Source: Streptomyces sp. NRRL S-646
GTDB taxonomy: Bacteria > Actinomycetota > Actinomycetes > Streptomycetales > Streptomycetaceae
Assembly: GCF_000720765.1 (NCBI RefSeq)
Contig: NZ_JODC01000014.1
Span: 62,001 to 126,000 of the forward strand
Direction: 5' to 3'
Length of the DNA: 64,000 nt
This document shows, in pieces, positions 1 to 8,036 of this stretch. The first letter of the stretch is position 1. Each line of letters begins with the position of its first letter. The translations under genes were made by a program, and so were the position numbers. The notes beneath the pieces were generated by a model. The model did no database searches, was not told the DNA's origin, and was given only the letters and a program-made list of their open reading frames with translations.

Positions 1-821
1 ACGTGTACGCCAAGGAGCCCTGCACGGACTCCCCGCTCTTCGAGTTCGACCAGGTCGTCGCCACCCCGCACCTGGGCGCCTCCACCGACGAGGCGCAGGA
101 GAAGGCCGGTATCGCCGTCGCCCGCTCGGTGCGCCTCGCCCTCGCCGGTGAGCTCGTGCCGGACGCGGTGAACGTCCAGGGCGGTGTCATCGCGGAGGAC
201 GTCAAGCCGGGCCTGCCGCTCGCCGAGCGCCTCGGCCGTATCTTCACCGCGCTCGCGGGCGAGGTCGCGGTCCGCCTCGACGTCGAGGTGTACGGCGAGA
301 TCACCCAGCACGACGTGAAGGTGCTGGAGCTCAGCGCCCTCAAGGGTGTCTTCGAGGACGTCGTCGCCGAGACGGTGTCGTATGTCAACGCCCCGCTGTT
401 CGCGCAGGAGCGCGGCGTCGAGGTGCGGCTGACCACCAGCTCGGAGTCGGCCGACCACCGCAACGTCGTCACCGTGCGCGGCACGCTGGGCAACGGCGAG
501 GAGGTGTCGGTCTCCGGCACGCTGGCCGGTCCGAAGCACCTGCAGAAGATCGTGGCCGTCGGTGAGTACGACGTCGACCTCGCCCTTGCCGACCACATGG
601 TCGTGCTGCGGTACGAGGACCGTCCCGGTGTCGTGGGCACGGTCGGTCGTATCTTCGGCGAGGCGGGGATCAACATCGCCGGTATGCAGGTCTCGCGGGC
701 GGTTGCCGGTGGCGAGGCGCTGGCCGTGCTGACCGTCGACGACACGGTGCCCCCCGCGGTGCTGGTCGAGGTCGAGGCGGAGATCGGGGCGACGTTCGCC
801 CGCTCGGTGAACCTGGTCTGA
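1..821 (+). CDS. serA: D-3-phosphoglycerate dehydrogenase, C-terminal part (5' truncated by window)
   Basis: This is the carboxyl half of 3-phosphoglycerate dehydrogenase, the first enzyme of serine biosynthesis (3-phosphoglycerate to 3-phosphohydroxypyruvate, NAD+). The reading frame is already open at base 1, so the start lies outside the window. The visible part begins at the end of the catalytic/NAD domain (VYAKEPCTDSPLF, then ATPHLGASTDEAQ with the catalytic-region His). It continues with the intervening ASB domain (EVYGEI..., LKGVF) and a C-terminal ACT domain (HMVVLRYEDRPGVVGTVGRI, INIAGMQVSR), which in this family binds serine for feedback control. It ends just before a strong terminator. 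I see no defect. Confidence 0.95.
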   Translation, partial: VYAKEPCTDSPLFEFDQVVATPHLGASTDEAQEKAGIAVARSVRLALAGELVPDAVNVQGGVIAEDVKPGLPLAERLGRIFTALAGEVAVRLDVEVYGEITQHDVKVLELSALKGVFEDVVAETVSYVNAPLFAQERGVEVRLTTSSESADHRNVVTVRGTLGNGEEVSVSGTLAGPKHLQKIVAVGEYDVDLALADHMVVLRYEDRPGVVGTVGRIFGEAGINIAGMQVSRAVAGGEALAVLTVDDTVPPAVLVEVEAEIGATFARSVNLV

Positions 822-834
822 CGTTGCCGTGGTT

Positions 835-907
835 CTGGGGGCTGCCGCCCCCAGGCCCCCGCTTTCGGCCCTTGAGGGGCCTCGTCCTCAAACGCCGGAC
901 GGGCTGA
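835..907 (+). repeat. Streptomyces intergenic hairpin repeat, copy 1 (73 bp)
   Basis: A 73-bp unit begins CTGGGGGCTGCCGCCCCCAG, passes through CTCGTCCTCAAACGCCGGAC and ends GGGCTGA. A second copy of identical length and closely similar sequence lies at 18011-18083, and reverse-oriented relatives form a tandem array at 28851-29000. It contains a GGGGGC/GCCCCC stem and the left arm of the following terminator. This kind of unit is widespread between Streptomyces genes; here it sits between the convergent serA and MFS genes. Confidence 0.75.
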
Positions 908-927
908 GATGCCCGTCCGGCGTTTTT
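890..927. terminator. Bidirectional terminator between serA and MFS gene
   Basis: A perfect 15-bp stem (AAACGCCGGACGGGC paired with GCCCGTCCGGCGTTT) around the loop TGAGAT is followed by a T-run on the plus strand and preceded by A residues that act as a T-run on the minus strand. It fits both convergent genes. Confidence 0.9.
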
Positions 928-937
928 GCATGTGCCC

Positions 938-2458
938 TTACTTGTCGGCGACGCGAATCCCGCGCAGCGCCCTTGCCGCCAGCGCGGCCGCCCCCACCAG
1001 GACCACCGTCCCGGCGATCGCCGCGCCCTGCATTCCGCTGGTGAACGCCTCGCGGGCCGTCGTCGCCAGGGCGTCTCCCGCGCGCCCCGGGAGCTGAGCG
1101 GCCACCGCCAGCGCGCCGCCCAGCGTTTCGTGGGCCGGAGCGGGGGCCGAGGCCGGGATCTCGTGGCGGTAGACCGCTGTACCGATGGAACCGAGGATCG
1201 CCATCCCGAGCGCGCCGCCGAACTCCGCGCCGGTCTCCATCAGGGAGGACGCCGAGCCCGCGCGCTCAACCGGGGCGCTGCTCATCGCGAGGTCCGTGAT
1301 CTGGGAGATGACCATGACGATTCCCGAGGCGAGGACGCCACACGCGACCAGGACCAGCCAGAGGGAGTCCGTGTCCGCGAAGACCAGGAGTGCATAGCCG
1401 ACCGCGCCGATCGCGAAGCCCGCGGTGACCACGTAGGCGCGGTCGACGCCCTTCTGGACCAGGGAGGTCGCCAGCGGTGCCGCCATGCCGATCGGCACCG
1501 AGGGGAGCAGCGCCCACAGGGCCGCTTCCATCGCGCTCTTGTCGAGCACCGACTGCAGGTACTGCGTGGTGAAGTACGCCGAGCCCATCATGGCGAACGA
1601 GCCGATGAGGTTCAGGAGGACCGAGGGGGCGAAGCCGCGGCCGCGGAACAGGGCCGGGGAGATCATCGGGGAGGCCGCGGTGCGCTGGCGGTGGACGAAG
1701 GCGGCCGCGAAGAGCAGGCCGACGGTGATCGAGACGATGTACTGCGCGTGCCAGCCCTCCGACGGGATCTCCTTCAGGCCGTAGATGACGGGGAGCACCG
1801 CGGCCATCGACAGGGGAACGCTCAGCCAGTCGAAGCGGCCGGGGGCCGGGTCGCGCGACTCGGGCAGCAGGAACGGGCCGAGGATCAGCAGCAGTGCCAT
1901 CGCGGGCAGGTTGACCAGGAAGACCGAGCCCCACCAGAAGTACTGGACGAGGACACCGCTCATCACCGAGCCGAGCGCGATCCCGGCCGTCATCACGCCG
2001 GACCACATGCCGATCGCCTTCGCGCGCTGTCCGGGGTCGGTGAACATCGTGCGGATCAGCGCCATCGTCGAGGGCATCAGGGTCGCGCCGCCGATGCCGA
2101 GGACCGCGCGGGCCGCGATCAGGGTCTCGGCGCTGTTCGCGTAGGCGGCGGTGAGCGACGCGATGCCGAAGGCCGCCGCGCCGATCAGGAGGAGCTTGCG
2201 GCGGCCGATGCGGTCGCCCAGGGAGCCCATCGTCATCAGCAGGCCTGCCAGGACGAAGGCGTAGATGTCGAAGATCCACAGCTGCTGGGTGCCGCTCGGC
2301 TCCAGGTCTGCGCTGATCGCCGGGATCGCGAAGTACAGGACCGAGACATCCATCGAGACCAGCAGCAGCGGGAGCATCAGCACGCCCAGTGCGGTCCATT
2401 CGCGGCGGCCGGCCAGATGGCCGGCCGGGGTTGTGGTGGTGCTCGTCGGGTTCGTCAT
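938..2458 (-). CDS. MFS multidrug efflux transporter, DHA2 (14-TM, EmrB/QacA type)
   Basis: A 506-residue integral membrane protein, the usual length for 14-helix drug:H+ antiporters. Residues 31-48 carry the DHA2 helix-1 signature (SMDVSVLYFAIPAI), and residues 78-88 carry the cytoplasmic motif A (GSLGDRIGRRK). Motif C-like GGA and APLAGG-like segments are spread along the hydrophobic chain. The start is the ATG at 2458; there is no Shine-Dalgarno, but a -10-like TACAGT lies 7 nt upstream, suggesting a leaderless mRNA. It is divergent from a TetR gene 96 bp away, the classic regulator/efflux pair, so it probably exports a toxic ligand sensed by that TetR. The substrate cannot be read from sequence. 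Confidence 0.9.
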   Translation of the reverse strand: MTNPTSTTTTPAGHLAGRREWTALGVLMLPLLLVSMDVSVLYFAIPAISADLEPSGTQQLWIFDIYAFVLAGLLMTMGSLGDRIGRRKLLLIGAAAFGIASLTAAYANSAETLIAARAVLGIGGATLMPSTMALIRTMFTDPGQRAKAIGMWSGVMTAGIALGSVMSGVLVQYFWWGSVFLVNLPAMALLLILGPFLLPESRDPAPGRFDWLSVPLSMAAVLPVIYGLKEIPSEGWHAQYIVSITVGLLFAAAFVHRQRTAASPMISPALFRGRGFAPSVLLNLIGSFAMMGSAYFTTQYLQSVLDKSAMEAALWALLPSVPIGMAAPLATSLVQKGVDRAYVVTAGFAIGAVGYALLVFADTDSLWLVLVACGVLASGIVMVISQITDLAMSSAPVERAGSASSLMETGAEFGGALGMAILGSIGTAVYRHEIPASAPAPAHETLGGALAVAAQLPGRAGDALATTAREAFTSGMQGAAIAGTVVLVGAAALAARALRGIRVADK

Positions 2459-2465
2459 GACAGGG

Positions 2466-2548
2466 ACTGTACGGGCGTCTTAAACGCTTGTCTAGAACGA
2501 ATGTATAAGTCATGCGTCTAGGACGGTTGTATGGATCGGGGGTAGAGT
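2466..2548. promoter_or_regulatory. Divergent promoters and repeated operator motif, MFS/TetR
   Basis: On the minus strand TAGACA, 17 nt, TACAGT forms a good promoter for the MFS gene. On the plus strand TAGAGT (2543-2548) lies 6 nt before the TetR ATG. Three copies of GTCTWRRACG (starting near 2478, 2490 and 2516) overlap the -35 and spacer regions of both promoters and look like the TetR operator. The repeats are seen directly; the regulatory role is inferred. Confidence 0.6.
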
Positions 2549-2554
2549 GGGGGC

Positions 2555-3136
2555 ATGGGACACCGTGAGGATCTGCTCGAAGGCGCCAAGCGCTGCCTGC
2601 TGGAGAAGGGGTTCGCGCGCACGACGGCGCGTGACATCGTCAAGGCATCGGGGACCAACCTGGCCTCGATCGGCTACCACTACGGTTCGAAGGACGCGCT
2701 GTTGGCGCAGGCGTATGTGTCGCTGGTCGAGGGGATGGGGGATGCCTTCGAGGGGGACGGGGCCGCGATGAGCGCCGAGCCCGGTTCCCTCGAACGGTTC
2801 CAGGAGGTGTGGTCGAACGTCATCGGCACCATGCGCGCCCCGGGCTCGATCTGGCATCTCAGCATGGAGATCGTGGTCATGGGTGACCAACTGCCCGAGG
2901 TGCGCGACCACTTGGCGCGGGCCCAGCGCGAGGCCGGACGTGGGTTCGTGCCGATGCTCATGGGCGGGCGCGAGGAGGACGTCTCGGACGAGACCACCGA
3001 CACCCTCGGCATGTTCTACGTGACCCTCATGACGGGCCTCATCGCCCAGTGGACCTTCGACCCGAAGACCGCACCCACCGCGGAGCAGCTCACCGAGGGG
3101 CTGCGCCAGGTGATCGCCGGGGCTACGAGGAGCTGA
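2555..3136 (+). CDS. TetR family transcriptional regulator
   Basis: A 193-residue regulator. The N-terminal DNA-binding domain (residues 1-50) has the TetR helix-turn-helix TTARDIVKASG...IGYHYGSKDAL. The remainder is a helical ligand-binding domain of no recognisable subclass. It very likely represses the divergent MFS transporter and itself. The ATG at 2555 lacks a Shine-Dalgarno but has a TAGAGT -10 six bases upstream, so the transcript is probably leaderless. Its 3' end overlaps the convergent ABC ATPase gene by 14 bp. Confidence 0.9.
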   Translation: MGHREDLLEGAKRCLLEKGFARTTARDIVKASGTNLASIGYHYGSKDALLAQAYVSLVEGMGDAFEGDGAAMSAEPGSLERFQEVWSNVIGTMRAPGSIWHLSMEIVVMGDQLPEVRDHLARAQREAGRGFVPMLMGGREEDVSDETTDTLGMFYVTLMTGLIAQWTFDPKTAPTAEQLTEGLRQVIAGATRS

Positions 3137-3803
3137 CCCGCCCGTCCCGCATCTCCACCACCCGGTCCGCGAAGTGCCGTACCACCGCGCGGTCGTGGCA
3201 GATGAACAGATAGCCGAGGCCGAGTTCGTCCTGGAGGTCGGCGAGCAGGTTCAGCACGCCTGCGCGGATGGACGGGTCCAGGGCGGAGACGGGCTCGTCG
3301 AGCACGAGCAGGCGCGGGTCGGAGGCCAACGCCCGGGCGATGCCCGCCCGTTGGCACTGGCCGCCGGAGAGTTCGTGCGGCCGGCGGTCGCCGTACGAGG
3401 GGTTCAGGCCGACCCGGTCGAGGAGTTCGGCGACGCGGGCCGGGCCGTCGGTGGTGGTCCAGCGGCCCTGGACCTTCAGCGGTTCCGCCACCGCGTCGCG
3501 GATGCGGTGGCGGGGGCTCAGTGAGCCGTACGGGTCCTGGAAGACGGGTTGCATACGGGGGCGGAGGGGGCGGAGTCCGCGCTCGGTGAGCCGTGTCAGC
3601 TCCCGTCCTTCGAAGCGGACTTCGCCTCCGTCCGGCCGGCGCAGCTGGAGGACCGCCAGCGCGGTGGACGACTTGCCGCAGCCGCTCGGGCCGTTCAGGG
3701 CGAGGGTCTCGCCGGGGGCCAGGGCGAAGGACACATGGTCCACGGCGGTGACGGCGCCGTAGCGGACCACGAGGTCGCGGACGTCCAGCAGGGGCACGTT
3801 CAC
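3123..3803 (-). CDS. ABC transporter ATP-binding protein, DppF/NikE-like
   Basis: A 226-residue ATPase of the oligopeptide/nickel importer family. Walker A is at residues 38-45 (GPSGCGKS), the Q-loop is near 86-89 (PVFQD), the signature LSGGQ is at 145-149, and Walker B LLVLDE is at 165-170. It is shorter than typical DppF because it lacks the C-terminal oligopeptide extension. Its GTG start overlaps the stop of the upstream ATPase (GTGA), so translation is coupled. It is the last gene of the four-gene importer operon running down from 7948, and ends overlapping the convergent TetR gene. It powers uptake together with the ATPase at 3800-4735. Confidence 0.9.
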   Translation of the reverse strand: MNVPLLDVRDLVVRYGAVTAVDHVSFALAPGETLALNGPSGCGKSSTALAVLQLRRPDGGEVRFEGRELTRLTERGLRPLRPRMQPVFQDPYGSLSPRHRIRDAVAEPLKVQGRWTTTDGPARVAELLDRVGLNPSYGDRRPHELSGGQCQRAGIARALASDPRLLVLDEPVSALDPSIRAGVLNLLADLQDELGLGYLFICHDRAVVRHFADRVVEMRDGRVSSS

Positions 3804-4735
3804 GCTGCCTCCCAGTGGTGGCAGGCAACCAGTCGTCCATCCGCCTGCTGCGGCTCGGGCTCCTCGCGTCGGCAGCTGTCCGTCGAGCGTCCGCAGCGCG
3901 GGGCGAAGGCGCAGCCCGGCGGGAGCGCGCCCGGGGCGGGTGGCGTGCCGGGGAGGGTGGGGAGACGGCGGCGGGCCGGGGCGTTCTGGGGGAGGGATGC
4001 CAGCAGGCCCGCGGTGTAGGGGGCGAGGGGACGGGTCAACACCCGTTGTGCCGGGCCGAGTTCGGTCAGGCGTCCGGCGTACATGACCAGCGCACGGTCC
4101 GCGTGCTCCCGTACGGCGTCCAGATCGTGCGTGACCAGGACGAGCGCCGCGCCCACCGCCTCCCGCTGCTCGGCCAGGACCCGCAGGACCCGGTCCCGGC
4201 GCTCCTCGTCCAGTGCGGTGGTGGGCTCGTCGGCGACCAGGACGTCCGGTTCGTTGACGGTGGCCATCGCGACGACCGCCCGCTGGCGCATACCGCCGGA
4301 GTACTCGTGCGGGTAGGAGCGCGCCCGGCGTGCGGCGTCGGGGATGCCGACGCGTTCCAGCGCGGCGACGGCGCGGGCACGGGCCTGCCTGCGGGAGACG
4401 CGTGCCACCGAGCGTACGGCGGCGGCGAGTTGGTCGCCCACGGGGTGGACGGTGGAGAGGGCGGACAGGGCGTCCTGGGGGACGAGGGCGATACGGCGGC
4501 CACGGGCGGCGGCGAGGTCGGTCGTGCCGAGCAGCTCGATGCTGCCGCTTCTCGTCGCGCCCCGCGGGAGCATCCCCAGCAGTGCCCGCGCGGTGAGCGA
4601 CTTGCCCGCGCCCGACTCCCCGACGATCGCGAGGACTTCGCGCGGGCGGACGTCGAAGGACAGACCGCGGACGGCTTCGACACCGCTGAAAGCGATGCGC
4701 AGGTCACGTACCGAGAGCAGTGCTTCAGCTTCCAA
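3800..4735 (-). CDS. ABC transporter ATP-binding protein, DppD/NikD-like
   Basis: A 311-residue ATPase of the peptide/nickel importer class: Walker A GESGAGKS (residues 39-46), signature YSGGM (145-149), Walker B VLVADE (164-170), then the C-terminal oligopeptide/dipeptide region with ARRRLPTLPGTPPAPG and a Cys-containing CAFAPRC segment. I chose the TTG at 4735 because AAGGAG lies 7 nt upstream and the conserved domain begins immediately. A longer in-frame reading would extend through the permease coding region and is not credible. It overlaps the permease stop by 11 bp and the next ATPase by 4 bp. Confidence 0.88.
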   Translation of the reverse strand: MEAEALLSVRDLRIAFSGVEAVRGLSFDVRPREVLAIVGESGAGKSLTARALLGMLPRGATRSGSIELLGTTDLAAARGRRIALVPQDALSALSTVHPVGDQLAAAVRSVARVSRRQARARAVAALERVGIPDAARRARSYPHEYSGGMRQRAVVAMATVNEPDVLVADEPTTALDEERRDRVLRVLAEQREAVGAALVLVTHDLDAVREHADRALVMYAGRLTELGPAQRVLTRPLAPYTAGLLASLPQNAPARRRLPTLPGTPPAPGALPPGCAFAPRCGRSTDSCRREEPEPQQADGRLVACHHWEAA

Positions 4736-6464
4736 CTGGGGTCTCCTTGACGGCTTTCCGGCCTTGCGCGTACGCCGCTCCCGACGCCGCCAGGCCCGCC
4801 AGCAGGGCCACTGCCACGGCTGGGGCGAGGGCGGCCCACGGGGCCCGTTCCACATAGGCGCGGGACTCGTCGAGCAGCAGGCCCCACTCGGGGGCGGGCG
4901 GCTGGGCGCCCAGGCCGAGGAAGCCGAGGGAGGCGAGCGCGAGGGCGATGCCGGGCAGCCGGAGCAGGGCGTGGCGGGCGACGGGTCCGGCCACGGACGG
5001 CAGGACGTGACGGGTGAGGATCCACAACGGGGCGGCGCCGATCGCCCGTTGAGCGGTCAGGAAGGTGGCGGCGCGGACCTCCTGCACCAGTGCCGCCGCG
5101 TGCGCGGCCAGCGGGGGCCAGGAGATCAGGGCGACCGCGAGGGCCGCGCCGCCCGTGCCGGGCCCGGCAACTGCTGCGACCAGGATGCCGACGATCACCG
5201 GGGGCAGTGCGTTGGCGATGTCGGCCGCGCCTGCTGCGACGCCGGGCAGGAAGCCGAGCGCCAGGGCGAGCAGCAGGCTCAGCAGGCAGACGGCGGCGGC
5301 CGTGCCGACGGTCGGGCCGGCACCGTGCCCGAGCCGGGCGAGGACGTCCCGGCCGAGGGCGTCCGTGCCGAGGGGGTGCGACCAGGAGGGGGCGGCCACT
5401 CGGTCCGTGGTGTGTACGGCGTACGGGTCGCGCAGCAGGCCCCAGCCGATGGCCGCGGAAAGTGCTGTGAACAGGGTCAACGGGATCGCCGGGTGTGTAC
5501 GGACCGGATGGACCGACGGCAGGTTGAGCGAGGCGTCACGCAGCGCCGGCCCCAGCAGCCGGCGCTGTGTGAACGCCGCTGCCGCGCCCGTGACCAGGCC
5601 GAGCAGCAGCAGCGCGAGCACCGCACCCTGCAGCAGCGGCAGGTCCTGCGACTTCGCCGCGCCCAGTGCCGTACGCCCGATGCCGGGCACGGCGAACACC
5701 GTCTCCACCGGGACTGCGCCCCCGGTCAGCCCGACGGCGACCATCCCGAACTGCGGGACCAGCGGCGGCAGCACGCGCCGAAGGGCGGCGGCCGACACCC
5801 GGGCCCTGCTCACCCCGGAACCCCGCCACAGCTCCACCCACCGCTCGTCGAGCACCGCCGGCAGCGCGTCCGCGACCAGTCGGCCGAGCAGCCCGCCCGC
5901 CGGGACACCGAGGGCGAGGGCGGGCAGCACCAGGTACGCGGGCCCCTGCCAGCCGGACGTCGGCAGCCATCCGAGCCACACCCCGCACACCAGCAGCGCC
6001 ACGGTGGCCAGCAGGAATTCAGGTACGGCGGCCAGCATGGCGGGCCATGCACCGGCCGAGGCCCGCTGCCGTACCAGCACCGGCGCCACCAGGGCGCACG
6101 CCAGCAGCACCGCCACCCCGAACGCCGCGCCCATCAGCGCCAGCGACACCTGGAGTCCGGCGACGACGGACGGCAGCACGTCGGTGCCAGACACCCAGGA
6201 GGTGCCGAGGTCGCCGTGGAGCAGGTCGTCGGCCCAACTCCCCAGCAGGGAGAGGGCACCCGCATCCGGACCGAGGTCACGGCGTACCGCGTCCAGGGCC
6301 TCCTTCGTGGGTTCCTGCTCGGCGGAGCGGGCGCGCAGGACCGTGAGGGCGGGGTCCTTGCCGGAGAGCCGGGGGAGGAGCCCCACCGCGGCCAGGACGG
6401 AGACGAGACCGAGGGTGCGGGTCACCCCGGCAGCGGTCGGCAACCCCCTTGTGCGGTGCCTCAC
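4725..6464 (-). CDS. Fused ABC transporter permease (DppB-DppC in one chain)
   Basis: A protein of about 579 residues containing two complete binding-protein-dependent permease domains in tandem. The N-terminal half (to about residue 295) has a DppB-like EAA region (ALRRVLPPLVPQFGMVAVGL...ETVFAVPGIG). The C-terminal half is DppC-like (HPLGTDALGRDVLARL, later RHVLPSVAGPVARHALLRLP). Normally these are separate genes. The GTG start at 6464 overlaps the stop of the binding-protein gene as GTGA, so initiation is by coupling; a TTG and another GTG slightly downstream are weaker alternatives. The encoded protein forms the membrane channel of the importer. Confidence 0.85.
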   Translation of the reverse strand: MRHRTRGLPTAAGVTRTLGLVSVLAAVGLLPRLSGKDPALTVLRARSAEQEPTKEALDAVRRDLGPDAGALSLLGSWADDLLHGDLGTSWVSGTDVLPSVVAGLQVSLALMGAAFGVAVLLACALVAPVLVRQRASAGAWPAMLAAVPEFLLATVALLVCGVWLGWLPTSGWQGPAYLVLPALALGVPAGGLLGRLVADALPAVLDERWVELWRGSGVSRARVSAAALRRVLPPLVPQFGMVAVGLTGGAVPVETVFAVPGIGRTALGAAKSQDLPLLQGAVLALLLLGLVTGAAAAFTQRRLLGPALRDASLNLPSVHPVRTHPAIPLTLFTALSAAIGWGLLRDPYAVHTTDRVAAPSWSHPLGTDALGRDVLARLGHGAGPTVGTAAAVCLLSLLLALALGFLPGVAAGAADIANALPPVIVGILVAAVAGPGTGGAALAVALISWPPLAAHAAALVQEVRAATFLTAQRAIGAAPLWILTRHVLPSVAGPVARHALLRLPGIALALASLGFLGLGAQPPAPEWGLLLDESRAYVERAPWAALAPAVAVALLAGLAASGAAYAQGRKAVKETPVGS

Positions 6465-7948
6465 TTGACGTACGTGTCCGCCGTGACCAGTTCCCGCTCG
6501 CGCGGGTCGTGGGCGGCACCCCTGACCGCTGCCGCGTCGCCCTGGATCACGCGCTCGTGGAGCATGGGCACGGCGGCGTCGGTGGCGAGCACGGCGGCCT
6601 CCGCGGCGACGACCGCCTTGCGCCTGGCCTCGCCGCTCTCCGTCTCGCCGGCCTTCTTCAGCGCCTTGTCCACGGCCGGGTCCGCCAGCTGGGAGATGTT
6701 GAAGGAGCCGTCGGAGGCGAAGTCGCTGTAGAGGTAGGCGGCCGGGTCGCCGGAGTCGAGGACCGTGGCACGGGAGAGGATGAACGCGTCGAACCTGCCG
6801 GCCAGCGCGTCCGATTCGATGTTCGCGTACTCGCGGACCACCAGTTTCACCTTGAACCCGGCCTTCTGGAGCTGCTGTTGCAGTGCGGCGGCGACCTCGG
6901 GGAGTTCGGCTCGGTCGGTGAAGGTGCCGATGGTGACGGTCCGGCCCGCGGGCCTGCCCGCCTTGGCGTGGGACACCGGCCGCCGCAGTTCGGCCGCCCA
7001 CGGCAGTGCGGGCCCGAGCAGTCCATGGGCGACGTCGGCGCGGCCCTCGTACACGCCCTTCACGATCGACTCGGCGTCCACGGCCTCGCGGGCGGCGGCT
7101 CGCAGGGAGGCGTCCTTGAAGGGGCCGTCGGACGTGTTGAGGTACAGCGTGTTGGTGCGCGGCATCGGAACCTCGGTGATCAGGTCCTCGTCGAGCAGCG
7201 CGGCCTGCGAGACGGGCACCGCCTCGACGATGTCGGCCTCACCGCTGCGGAGCGCAGCCGCGCGGGCGGTGCCGTCGGGCACGAACTTCACTGCGATTCC
7301 GGGGGACTTGGCCCTGCCGCCCCAGTAGGCGTCGTAGCGGTCGAGGGTGGCGGCGGAGGTGCCGTCGACGGACACGAGCTCGAAGGGGCCGGTGCCGGCG
7401 CCGACAGGGTTCACCGTCTTCCCGCGGTACGCCTTCGCCGCGAGGATCGACAGCTGTGGTGAGCTGAGCCGCTGGGGGACGAGTGGGTCCTCGTCGGCGG
7501 TGGTGACGGTGACGGTGTCCCCGTGTGCCTCGGCCGTGAGGTCGACGCCGTCGAGGATGCGGGGCTTGGGGGAGGCGGTCGCGGCCCTGGTGAGGGAGCG
7601 GACGACGGCCTCGGCGTCGAGCTTCGTGCCGTCGTGGAAGGTGACGCCGTCGCGTATCCGGAAGGTCCAGCTCCGGCCGGACTGCGTCCACTTGGTGGCA
7701 AGGGCGGGTTCGGCGTCACCGTCCGCGTCCAGCTTCACCAGGGTCTCGGCGGTCGACCAGCGCGACAGCTTGAACGCGTCGTCGGAGAGCGGGGAGAGGC
7801 CCGAGCGCGGGGGCTGCATCATCGCGACGCGGATGCGCCGGCCGTCACCGTCCCCCTCGGCGGGGGTCCCCGAGAAGCAGCCGGTGAGCAGGGCCGAGGC
7901 CGCGGTGAGAGCGGTGGCGGGGAGCAGACGGCGAGCGGGCAGGCGCAC
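6461..7948 (-). CDS. ABC transporter substrate-binding lipoprotein, Dpp/Nik/Opp family
   Basis: A 495-residue solute-binding protein (SBP family 5: peptides, nickel, metal chelates). It begins with a lipoprotein signal peptide, MRLPARR plus a hydrophobic stretch and lipobox LLTGC (Cys24). Typical SBP_5 segments follow (KWTQSGRSWTFRIRDGVTFHDGTKL, later PAAYLYSDFASDGSFN). It is the first gene of the operon 7948-3123. A Zur-like palindrome sits 55 bp upstream, so zinc starvation probably induces it. Whether the ligand is a zinc-binding peptide, an opine-type metallophore or something else cannot be told from sequence. Confidence 0.9.
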   Translation of the reverse strand: MRLPARRLLPATALTAASALLTGCFSGTPAEGDGDGRRIRVAMMQPPRSGLSPLSDDAFKLSRWSTAETLVKLDADGDAEPALATKWTQSGRSWTFRIRDGVTFHDGTKLDAEAVVRSLTRAATASPKPRILDGVDLTAEAHGDTVTVTTADEDPLVPQRLSSPQLSILAAKAYRGKTVNPVGAGTGPFELVSVDGTSAATLDRYDAYWGGRAKSPGIAVKFVPDGTARAAALRSGEADIVEAVPVSQAALLDEDLITEVPMPRTNTLYLNTSDGPFKDASLRAAAREAVDAESIVKGVYEGRADVAHGLLGPALPWAAELRRPVSHAKAGRPAGRTVTIGTFTDRAELPEVAAALQQQLQKAGFKVKLVVREYANIESDALAGRFDAFILSRATVLDSGDPAAYLYSDFASDGSFNISQLADPAVDKALKKAGETESGEARRKAVVAAEAAVLATDAAVPMLHERVIQGDAAAVRGAAHDPRERELVTADTYVK

Positions 7949-8002
7949 GGAACCCTCCGGGTAAAGGGGTGGTCAAGGGTGAGTGCGGCGACGTTAGCAT
8001 GA

Positions 8003-8017
8003 TGACAATCATTTTCA
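8003..8017 (-). promoter_or_regulatory. Zur-type operator (7-1-7 palindrome) upstream of ABC importer
   Basis: TGACAATCATTTTCA on the plus strand (TGAAAATGATTGTCA on the minus strand) is a 7-1-7 inverted repeat with one mismatch. It fits the actinobacterial Zur box consensus TGAAAATGATTTTCA as I know it. It lies 55-69 bp upstream of the binding-protein start, in promoter position. AT-rich sequence in this otherwise GC-rich context supports a real site. Confidence 0.75.
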
Positions 8018-8036
8018 GTAATCATTGTGGCGGCGA

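Noticed and set aside
926..2521. Long plus-strand open frame opposite the MFS transporter
   Set aside because: The composition is Arg/Gly/His/Asp-rich, typical of an antisense shadow; the minus-strand protein is a clear transporter.
4344..6731. Long plus-strand frame opposite the ABC operon
   Set aside because: It crosses two gene boundaries of the opposite strand and has shadow composition; the ABC genes carry all expected motifs.
938..7948. Joint metallophore export/import system (MFS plus Zur importer)
   Set aside because: The MFS gene has its own TetR and operator set, its promoter shows no Zur-like site, and no biosynthesis genes are present.
8003..8017. Iron (IdeR/DmdR) box reading of the palindrome
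   Set aside because: Iron boxes in Streptomyces look like TTAGGTTAGGCTAACCTAA; the AT-rich TGAAAATGATT form fits Zur instead.
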